A stretch of 64,000 nt of DNA from Nautilus pompilius (lineage: Eukaryota; Mollusca; Cephalopoda; Nautilida; Nautilidae), in NCBI GenBank assembly GCA_018389105.1, contig JACATO010001028.1:124001-188000 (forward strand). The letters run 5' to 3'. The notes beneath the pieces are model-generated. The model was given only the letters and a program-made list of their open reading frames with translations. It did no database searches and was not told the DNA's origin. This document shows, one piece after another, positions 28,701 to 40,600 of the stretch (the stretch's first letter is position 1; each line of letters starts with the position of its first letter). Position numbers and translations under genes: made by a program.

Positions 28701-31700
28701 CTTTAACATGGAACAGTGAAACTGAGTCAGCGTTATGTATGTAGTATTCTTACCTTCAGCACTCCGTGACCCTGAAATGCCTTGCTCACCTGTTGTAGAT
28801 GATGGAGTGTGTTTGGTTGAGTTGAGGATGCGGTTGTGGCAATGCTGCTCAATTGTATCTATGACAGTGAGCAAAGCATCCAATGACAACAAGTGGGTGG
28901 TGAACAGGCCAGAGACTGGAAATGCATTCTGAAAGGAGTTTCGAAATCTTCACTTGAAGACACTCACCTATGGGTTTCTTTTAAAATAATGTTCTTTTAA
29001 TTAGTTCTCAACACTATCTTTTAGACAGTTTGGGAGAAGACGATTGCCCCTCAGTAAGGAGTATTAATTTCAGTCTGGTCATACTGTATGTACTCACATT
29101 AGATCAGGTACATCTGCAAGGCAGGTGAATATACTAGATATCTGGAAATTAATTATCAAATGTAGAACTTGTTTGACTGCTATCAATTGCTAAAAGGCAA
29201 GTGCCATAGGCACAAGTTTAATGGAGAATCCATGTTTCCATCTACTTGAGAAGCTTTTTAAAATCTAATTAATATTAAATACTGATTGTCTACCTTCAGA
29301 ATTTCTGATGATATCCAATAATTTTTTAAGACCAAGTGCTTTCTGTTGGTGAAAAAAATGCTGTGCTTTTTTTTTTCTGTTAGTTTTAGATCCAATTAAA
29401 GAACAGACATTAAAACTAGAGGAAATGTACATAATAAGTAGAATAATTTGTTTTTTGTTTTTTTTAAATTGAAATCCAAAATTCAAACAAACAATTTTTC
29501 ACATGAAAAAGAGGGGTACATATCGGATACAAACTATAAACATTTTACTGTATAATTTTCTAAAAGTTTACATAGAGTACCACATACCTGAAAAATTACA
29601 CAATTTGTTGAGCCAGACATTTTATCTGGAATGTCTCCCTAAGTAATGGTTGCAGAACTTTCCATGAAGCAATAATAAACATGAAAAAACCCCAAGAAAA
29701 TGTGAACAAAGGATTCCATAGTTGCCAAAGTATTCGAAGAATAAGGTCTTCCTGCCAATGCTAGACCTACATTACAAACATCGATACTCACATAGAGGCA
29801 GATATAACTGACAAAAACAGGAACAATCTTCAGCTATTTTCAACCACAACCTCAACAGAATTACAAGAAAACCTCACTGCTAAATAAAAATAAGCAAATG
29901 TCTCAATAAGTAAATCCTTGTGAAGAGTCACAACTCACAACATTAAAATAAATTAGAAATCCTGTTAAATGGAAACTTTTACCTGATGCATTAATCAAAA
30001 TTCTGATTAAAAATCTGTCAGGGTTGGTTGCTAATGGAGTAATTCACTGACAATGAACAGGGAAAAGAAACACAGATGATCTCATCTTGAAAAATGCATT
30101 GAAAATTTTCTTTGATAATATAAATAAAGTCTCTCTGCTTGCTTTTCTCTACTGAAGTACCATCTTGGAAGGCTTCCATTTTGTTTTTAATCCTAAAATT
30201 TTACCTTTAAAGATCAACAAACAAGAGCTAGAACATATTCACGGGAAGTACTGTCCTAATTCTAAGATCTGAATGTTTTCTGTTTTCTTTCAAGCTGAAA
30301 TTGAGAGGCAAACCGACAAGATACAGCAGGTGCTTCCCAAAAGATGTTTTTTTTTTTTTTTTTTTACATAAGTAACCACTTACTTTGGATAGCAGCTTTG
30401 TGAGATCTTCAAAGATGTTAGAGCAGAAGAGATCACAGTCATAGTTGAGGAACAGTTCTGTGACAAGACCAGGTATGCGCCACAGATGCACAACAGACTC
30501 CAGTGCAATTTCTCTCATTTCATATGACACTTTGGGTGACTCTGATATGACGATATCACTCACTTTCATGAGATACATCTGCAGGGGGAAAAAAAATAAA
30601 AACAAAGTGAATTAAAGCACAGAAGAGAGAAATTCATACATTGTTAGTACTGCCATAATTTTTTTTTTATTGCAAAAAAAACATGACGAAAGCTTACTTC
30701 CAACTGAAACTTGAGATGACTTCTTGTTGATTCAAAGAGTAGAAAACAGACCCGCAAGGTGGCGGTGAAGAGGGACAGCCTTTCTGACTGCAAAAGCTTA
30801 ATAAAGTAAACAAACAGAAAATTATAGCAGTTCTTTCATTAAAAGGTAGAGTTTAAATTTTAATTTATCAAAATGATTCTGGCTTATCAGAAACAAACAA
30901 AAAGAAAAACTATCTTTAGTAAGATATTGTTACATGCAAAATTCACATACATTTTGATCATCCAGATTGCCTCCCCTTCTCTTGATTTCTTTCACACAAG
31001 AACAATTTCTTGATACAGACCCCATTTGTTTTTAGTGTAATACTCTTCATAATTCACACACACACACACAGAGACAGACAGACAGACAGACAGAGTCCCC
31101 TACTATAATAATTTTGCTGCACATTGTTATTACAATGCATGTTTGTTTGTTTGTTGTGGAAAAAGCAAATAAGAGAAATTTTTCATGTTAGTACTTGATC
31201 AAGCCATGATTTGCAGTACAAAGAGCCTCTCAATCCTGCTCGGCACTGAATAAAACATTGTTGTATTAGGGTCTGGTCCAGGTTCCCCATATCCTTGTAA
31301 GTTTCCTTTAGTTCCATCATATTGACAGAATGTGGATAAATTTCTCTCAGCCAAAAGCCCTTATGCTTACCCAGGTGCTCAGATTCATACCAGCGTTTCA
31401 GTACCCAGAGCAGAAATCAAATGCCTTAATTCCTCTTCCAGACTATGGTCAAACAAGAGGTGTGGGATGCAGTGCCCTTCTCCTGACAAAGAATTTGGGC
31501 ATTAAATTTCAGTATTCCTTGATGGTGTAATGACAGATGTTTGAAACGGTAGTGTGCACCTGATAGAGTTGAAATATTATTCAACATGAATACCAATTCT
31601 GTTTTTCCACCATGGCACCTCCATATCTGACAGTGGGGTGAAGATCTTTGTTAGGTTTCTCTGAATGCAGACGTAGCCTGGACTCAATGAGTACACACCA

Positions 31701-34559
31701 CCGATAGTCTAGAGTCTTGTCAGTCTTACCCATCAGCCAGACCTTTGGAAAGGGGTTTCCCACAAGCTACACACCCTCTGGAGCCTGTCAATGAAGATGA
31801 CTGTCTTTTTTTGTTTTTGTTTTATTGCTCATCTCTGTTGCATGGGTGATGTTTGCAAGAGAATCTTGATGGTGACTTTGAATGTGGCTGGCAATGGTGT
31901 GATCTTGTTGCGGTGTCACTGTTGAAGGCTTTCTAAGCCAGTTTGCCACAGCAGCAACATTTGCCTCAGTGAACTTCACAGTAACACTGGCCACATTCTA
32001 GCCCAATGGCAATAGAGATGGCATTTGATACCAACAGAACTTGCCAGTGGTTTGCTGGAGAATGGACCAACTTAATGTCATGCGGCCTGAGCATCATTTC
32101 AGATGAGGTGGAAGCCAATTCAAGTCAACAATGTATTAATAGGATCTGTGAGTGAAAAACCATTTGTGGATGGGAACTCAGCTGAAATATTATGGTAAAC
32201 AGTACTAAATTAGTGGTACAAAAATATGGGCTTTTCTTGAGTGCATACTATCAGCACAGTCTTTTACTTACAGTTTGTATTGAGACACCTGTTGCATTTA
32301 TATAGTGACATACCAGAGTAGTGTGTTGAAGGCCAGAAGAGAGCTTTTGAAGAAGGCAAGGTTGCTGAACATGACTACTATGGAAGAGGCTCACTGATGG
32401 TATGAGGGGAGGAGGGGTTGGCTAGAATGCTGAGAGTGACCACTTCTCCAGAACAGCTCTATGAAAAGTCTGAGGTATAGGGACAAGATCCTCGATGTTT
32501 AAGTGAGGCCATATGCTGGTGCTACTGGGTATAATTTCATTCTCAAGGATAATGATACTCATCCACATGATGCCCAGATAGTTAATTAGTACCTGGAAAG
32601 AATCGTCTGGAGTGCTCAATTCATTTTCCAGAACTTAATCCAATTGAACAGGTTTGGAACATGCTTCAAGCTATTGCTAAACATCCTGTGCTACCACAAA
32701 CTTTGCAGAAACTTGCTATCTGCCATTATAGTTTCTATATCTTTTAACAGAAAAATTCAGAAAGCTTAACATTTAGTTAAAAAAATATAGCTTTACTTTA
32801 AAAAGTTATTTTAGTTTCTTATACACACACCAGACAGACAGAATGACATTTACCATAAACAGGTTTTTACACATTTCGTCCTTTACCAAGTGGAGCAGAG
32901 ATTTGAACATGCGAATAGAATCGGCTCCAGACTCTAAAGCAACAGTCAGAAGACTCAGACCCATGTGTATCATCACCTCTGTGTTATGTCGGTCTAAGGG
33001 ATTGATGAGAGAGACCAAGAAGCGGAAGAGTTCCCTGACACATGGCAGACCATACGGAATCAACGGACTGGATCCTATTCAAAAAAAATGTAAAAAAAAC
33101 AAAGCCATAAACCATAAATAAGTCTTTTAGTTAAACAATTTATTTGTAAAAGTCAAAATAAGTCCCATGCAGCTGAAAAATGTAAATGTGGTGAATTGTC
33201 ATTCAATACAGGTTTGCATTACCCTTTTTTTTTTGTCAACTGTACCGTTTCAACCTCAAGTATTTTACGTGATTCACTTGATTTTAAGTGAGACTGCGTG
33301 CATTAGTCCTCTTGAAAAGGATCCAAAAATTGTCAGACAAAAGATAATTTTCTATGTAAGAAAACCAAGTCTCTCAATTTCAATATTTGCAATAAGATTT
33401 TACCAAGTATTATTCCTCAGAGACATTCAGAACCTGTGCAGTAATCTGTAAATGCATAAGGAATCATCACGGCGAGCGCACATGTGCGAACAAGAGACCT
33501 GGTTTGAAGAAAACACCATTATACGCTTTCTGGTACAGACAGAACTTTGAAAGCACCGCACACCTGTCCCCAAAGGGCAGATGTGCATGTGCTTTTTACC
33601 TTCTCTTCCTTGTTGCTGTGGTGTAAATCGGACCCCGTGGGGGTTGATGAAGTCAGTGTCGTGAACCAAAGCCAGGTTGTGATGGTCTGTAACAGACTGA
33701 AGTGATTCCAGGTCGTCTCCCCCTTCTGAGGGGCAGCTTAGTTCAGAATTAAGCTCAGTCTCACTGGAAGCTTTCTACAAAAAAAAAAAAAAAAGAAAAA
33801 AAAAAAAAATCAAGACAAACAAATTTGTAGAATTAAAATGTATTCTGAGCAGACAAACTTCCCGCTGGTTACAGACCACCCAGTACAGCAGCAGTAATAT
33901 TTGAACATTTTAAAGTGCACACGAAACAAAAAGGTGGCATCGCCAAACGCTACCCAGTAGTTCACCAAGTTTTACATAGATACTGCAAATAGCAGCTTTA
34001 TTCCACATACATAGTTCAGCAGCTTCATACTTTCGGGTTTAATCAACAGATTGAGATCTATTACTATGGTTCCCCCCCACACCACTTTTTTAAAAACCTG
34101 CCAAACACCAACAACTTCCCTGACTTCTTTAAGAAACGTTTCTGTACATACATTTAACTTTTATCTTCCAGATGTACAAATACTTCATTCCACTCTATGC
34201 TGTTTGACTGTGTGTAATTAAAAATCTATTACAACATGTTACAGCAGAAAGCCTCCACTCGAATTTTTAACATTTGCCGGTGACTTAAACAAAAATTCCT
34301 CTCCTCCTTGGAACAAATCAAGGCAGGTACACAAACCTGATTTAAATGGCAAATGTTTGATAAACTACTTAACACCTGTCTTCCTTAATGATCCTTACAT
34401 AAAACTGGCAAACCAGAAAGTAGTTCGAAATTATTCTAGGAAAAATAAAAAAATCTTGTACTTTTGTTTTTTTTTACTCTTAAATTTGCATATTGTTTTA
34501 TCATCCTTGGTATTGTTGTTGTGTAATAATGTGTTATCCTATTACTTTGTGGTTGATGG

Positions 34560-34610
<51 letters not shown>

Positions 34611-37600
34611 CCAGTAATTTTAACCAAATTCTCGCTTAGAGGCACAGACCTGGATCCCATACAAGTTTATTAGCAAATCAGTGCACCTTGTGCATGGATC
34701 AAAGTGTTAGGGAGACTGAACCCTTAAAATAGCTTTACGTTTACTTTTATTTCCGTGTTCAGATGCCTATAAATATCTGTAAAACTTACAAAATATATCA
34801 CCTGAAAAATGCTCTTGAGACTTGTATGTTGCAGGTACATTTAGTTTTGGAGAGAGAGAGAGACTAAACAAATTTAATGTTTTACTTAAACAATACAGAA
34901 TAAGTCAAGCAACAATAATAATGAAAAAAACCAACAAACATTTACTTGTAAATTTTCAGCTGCCTGCATATCTTGAGTAGATGCAATGGATTCTGAAAGT
35001 TCTGAATTATCTGCAGCAGCTTCTCTTTGCAGAGTTCTTTCAACATTGTCAGTTGCGACCAACTCGGCTCCAGACATGCCTGCTGCTGCTGCTCTGTCGG
35101 TCTCAGCATCCAGTGCTTCCTGGAAATATTTGTTGTTGTTGTTAATGTCTGGCAGAATTAGCAATTATATTTACAGCACAGATATTTCAAGCCATTACAG
35201 CAGGAGCACCGTAGTGTTGTAAAGATGGGGAGTTAAAACGATCCTTAGCCACCAGTCAGAAGCATTTCAATTTCTAGCTCTTAGAGGCATTACAGTGTCG
35301 GCTCCAGAGAACTGATCATCATCTGGAATGAATAATGGTGTTGTTGCGACACAACAAAGACCACCTGCATCCCTCCCCCACTGTTTTGTAGAACCATAAA
35401 CTTTGGTGAAGATCAAACTGTACAACTGTATTAATGCCCTTTGATAAGTTTTCAGGTGCAAAGCAAACTAGAATCTTCAGATGCAGATGATTCGGATGCT
35501 ACTGGTACCTAAGTCTGGTAAATGCCAAGGAAGCGAGGTTTGGGGAACTTCTTGCATGACTGGGTTACTATTTGAGGCCTGATTTAGCTACAATAAAAAA
35601 AAAAAAATAAGTGAAACCAAGCCACTGGAAAACATAATAACCAGAACTGGATCTGAGTGAAGCCTTACCTGAGGATGAGATGGAGTATCTGAACTATTGT
35701 TATTATTCCAAGTTTGCTGCTTATCACAGACACTACCATTGTTTGCTGTTTACACACTCAAAAATTCTGCTGCCAAGGAAAACTTGCAATGAGTTTATGG
35801 GGAGGGTGGCATTTAGCAGCCCCCCCCCACCCACCCCACCCCACCAGGTAAAGAATTAGTGTTTCAGATTTACAATATTATTGCAAGAACTATTTGAACC
35901 AGAAAGATGATTATGGCGGTGAGAAAAAAACAGAAGAATCCTTTGGTAAATGCACAAAACGAGGCTATGGTCAAAGCAACAGTGAGGAAAACAAGGACTG
36001 GTCCAACCAAATCTGGTGCTTCCACTGGAGAAAGTAGTTATAAGAGAGAGAGAGTTTGAGAGACCAAAATTTTGCTACTTCAAAAAAGCAACCTGTTTGA
36101 GGCAGGAGAGGAGGGGGGAGGAGAGTAAAAATTTATTGGAAAAAAAAAAAAAAAATGCTTTGGCAGACATCCTGCTGCGATACGTAGAACTATAGCAACA
36201 GCCATGAAGTAGCTCCTAGCAGAGCAGCCAGGGTTTAGAACAGGTTCATTCCATTGAAAACCAGACCTTCCTTGACTGGTGGATGTGTACGTGTTTTTTT
36301 CCCCATTATTCATTAAAGGTAGCCACAGCAAATGTGTGTTATAAACCTTTGGATATTGTCAACACAGCTTTCTTGTTTCAAAATAAATTTTCTTAAAGAA
36401 AAAAGAAACATTCTTAATATAGTAAATCAAAGGCATTAAGCTTAATTAGCTAAGTACCAGATATATATTCATCCTCTCTCTCTTTTTTTTTTTAATTAAC
36501 CAAACAGACCACATTCCATGTCTTGCATAATTTTGTGCAACAACACTTCTGTTTGTCGGTAGGAACAAGGTGTGACAGACCATTACACTGCTGTTGTCGG
36601 AAACAGGTGGGGAAATATAGCCTTGCAAAAAGATAGTAACGGGCAGCTAAATGTTTTACCTGAAAACTGTTTGTAATGTCAATAACAGTTTTTCCAACTT
36701 CTGGAGTAGCTACCTGGGGGCACGGAGATTCAGACAAAGCAGCTTCCGTGTTTTCCTGGTCCAGGCTCGATGCAATACTCTCGACTGAAAGTGCTGCAGC
36801 ATCTGCAAGCTGCTGTTCCACATGGACGACCTGCGAACCTCCCAAAGGTCTGTGCTTGCTCTGTTTGCACTTTGGCGATCTCTTCTTCTTCGCCATCCTG
36901 CTTGGGTCCACTCCTCCAGCCCTCATCTTCAGCTACAGAAAACAAATGTTGCAGCTGAAAGTCACTCTCCAAGACACACCTGGTGGCACATCATTAAAGG
37001 AGACCGTGTCAGATGCCTGAGAACACTTGGAAAATTACATCTGATTAACTGAATAGTTCATATGCAAAAAACAAAACAAAACAAGTGTCAGAGGTCAATG
37101 TAAATTCATCTGACAAGATGTTTTTTAAAACCTTCAAGCACCGACAAATTTATACTGCCTATTTTTATTATTTACATTTTATCAAACAATTTTTTTTTTC
37201 TAAATAAGAGCTATGTATTATTTATTTAACATTACTTTGATGGCTGTTAGTATTATTTAATTGTTTATACATCGTTCATAACATTTAAATTATCCCCTAC
37301 CCACTCAACCGAGTCGGTGCTTTAAAGATAACAATTATGATGTCTGAAAATTAATTTGAGATATTTAGATATACTTACCTTTCTCATACTGGCATTCCAT
37401 TTTGGATCTTCCTTGAACTGAGGTAGCCGTGTAAACAGGAGTTGAACCATATCCATCAATGTATGTTCTGCAGACTTCCTTAACAGTTCTGGAAATGATC
37501 AGTATGTATTTTAAAATAACTTGTGAAGCAGGCCAGCCAGCCATAATGGCTTTTAAACCAGTTTGCTACCTAATCCAGTCCATCCATCAATGCTAAATCA

Positions 37601-40600
37601 GAGAAGTACTTGCTAACACACCTGCTCATGTCAATGAATCACCACAAAATACTATGCATTAACTGGTGAGCTAAACATTAAAAAAAAATTTTTTTCAATC
37701 ACAATTTGCATGACGGTTCAATATATACAGTAGAAACTCACTTAACTGACATCCATTCTTCCAACACTCTGGTTTATCCAAGTGGCCTCCATCAGTCATG
37801 CACAAGAATCCTGCAATGTGTATTTAACCCACAGAAGATGCTATTCCATTTCAGCTAGAGAGAGAGAGAGAACACGTCCAGCGCGTGTTTAAGCTTTTTG
37901 CAGAGCTTTCCCACATAGAGTTCATGAGCAGCCAAAAAAAAGGGGAAAAGGGTAGCGATGTTCATCAGAGACAATGGGGCCCCGAAGAGATTGGATAATT
38001 TTGCTTTATTTTAACCATACTTTGGACTTTACTGCACAGACAGAAAGTCTTCAGACAAAGACTGTTTGTAATCAGGTTTTTGTTGGGGGGGCCCTTAAGC
38101 AAGTTTCTACTGTATATAGATAGTAATAAAAACCACTATGAATTCACCGTTTGTTTTTATTATCCTTGGCACCTGGGGACTTCAACACCTCAACAGATGC
38201 CCATAGGTGCACTATAGTATAGATTTCGAGTTAAGGGAGTTAAACAGGGACAGATGGTCTCAAAAACCATCATTGGGGTTAAGAGCAGCACCCAGTACTT
38301 AGTAACCACTGCAACCCACATACACTGGCATTCAAAATCATGAAACCACAGAGAAAAAAAAAAAAAAAAAAAATTTTTACATTATTTTCTTTTTCAATTC
38401 TTTGTTAACGAAAATGCATTATCACAGTACAAAAAAAAAATAACGATAATCAACAAACATTATATCTAATTATACAAGGCATTAATTGTGATATCGTTGT
38501 TAAATTCATGCTTCACACTAATTTATGGCTCTCAATGTTAAATGTAGTTTTGAATTACTATCAGCTCCTACTGTGCTTTGGTTACCTTCAATGGAAAATT
38601 GTAGAGGAAGTAGGGGTACCACAGGGCGGTGTGAAAGCAACTTTTTACAGAAGGGAGTCAACTGGCTCGGCCATGAACTTAAAGGGCCGGGGAAAAAAAG
38701 AACTCTACACAAGACAAATTGCCAGGTTGAAAGTCTACAGCAGCACCTTTCTTGATAGGTAACCAAATAACTTCTGACCACAATCTCTCTGTGAAAGCCA
38801 GCATCTTAAATCTACCACCAAGATGGTAAAGAAGTTAGAATGACTGGTGGAGCAGCAGCAGCTGGGAAGCTTAGATGTGATAATAAGTGACTTGACTGGG
38901 ATAAACACCATCAAAAATATGACTATGTTAAGAGAAAGGCTGGAAAAAAATACGAGGAGAGCTGAGTTTAAAGTACAGTGTTGTGCTTCTACTGGTTATT
39001 TAGGTGATCACTTGATGACAATTTGATGGAATTTTCACAAAAGAGAGAGATGCCATAATAATAATAAATAATAATCAGAAGCTATACAATTCCATCAGGG
39101 GCATCCTTTGATAGGTTCGTGCTGCAACAAGATGATGATCTGAAGCACAATGCAAGTTCAATACACAATATCTAGCTATAAAAAAAATCAGGATGACCTC
39201 TTACGATTTCCAGGTCTGACACCTGTTAACTGCTACACTGCTAAGTTTTCTCAATGCACGATTTAATGGGTTGGGATTTCCCTACGAAAAAGTATTCCCC
39301 ATGACTTTATTTTAGCAGTAAACCAATCAAAAACACTATTTTTATCAAGTTTTGGTATGGGTCAAGTTAAGTAGAGAATTGCTAAACGAATCAAAGTGGC
39401 TGTTTTACAACAAGTTTGGCAGACCACAATGCTGGGCCCCAGCACGGCGAAACAGCTAAGCTGGTACAGGTCCAACCAATGTCAGTCAACCATAAAGGGG
39501 GGGGGGTAACTCAATGCAATATTTTGAAAAGTTGCTGAACAGGGTGCCCAAATATGTGCATTAAATACTTACATGGTAATTGAAAAAGTTTGAAGTGATA
39601 ACAGCATCTTTATATCTTCTGATACATAATTTATTTGAATTTTCCTTTGCTGAAGTGATGATTTTTCATTAATTTGTCTACCAGTCTACAGTAAATTAAC
39701 TTTCTCAGTACCAACTAAAATAAAACTACCTGCCAGTTGGTACTGAGAACATTAAGACACAGTTACTTACCACTGAGTCTCATTTCAAAGCAGATCCTAA
39801 AGCAAGACTGCATGATCTCACACACAGACTCGTTGGTCAGCAGAACACCTGCTGGTGACAACAGTAATGTTCGGAGAACCTAAAAATGAAAAGTAAACGT
39901 AAATTCAGAAATTGCAACATTTGTTATATAATTTTACACTTCAGTCTTCCTACTAGGCCACCAAGACTGAGAGCCTGAGTTCAAACCCTGGTTTGGGTCA
40001 GCTTTGTTTGGCGGAACTCCATCACATGGCTCCTTCACTAGCAGGGTGCGAGGGTTTCCTTCCACACTAAAAAATAAAGGTATCTAGTAGGGAGTTTTTC
40101 GAGGTTCTGCGGATAACTCTTGACTGGCTCACACCCTGACCACTGCTCAGTCCCCCAACAATACCAAGGCCAATAACTCCAAACCTTTCTCCTCCCCTTC
40201 TAGACGGTTTTTGACCCAATCATCAGGACAGGGTGTGTGTGTGTGTAGGCATCATTGTTATCAAGAAACTGCCATCTCTCTGTATTACCACAAAGATGGC
40301 AGTGTACGTGTTGAATTCTTCCAGACTAAAGTGTTTAATAATTCTTTCAGCTAAAATTCAATCTCTAAATCGTTATGCTATAAATGTGAGACAAAAGGTT
40401 TTCTTAAAAAAAAAAAGTATTGCTTGAGACTTACGTGTAAAATTTTCATGAGAACAACTTCATCTGAACTGGGATCAGTGCCAACAAATCTGGCATGCGT
40501 GACAGCATCAGCAATGTTTTCTATAGCTGGGGCAGCTGCTTCATCAAGGGGGTCTGTAATGAGAGTATGGTGTTCTAAAGATCACATTCTCGGACAAGAC

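Noticed and set aside
35267..35461. 64-codon minus ORF between exons 7 and 8 as an extra linker exon
   Set aside because: No splice pair keeping phase 0 on both sides was found, and the sequence does not resemble the neighbouring linker.
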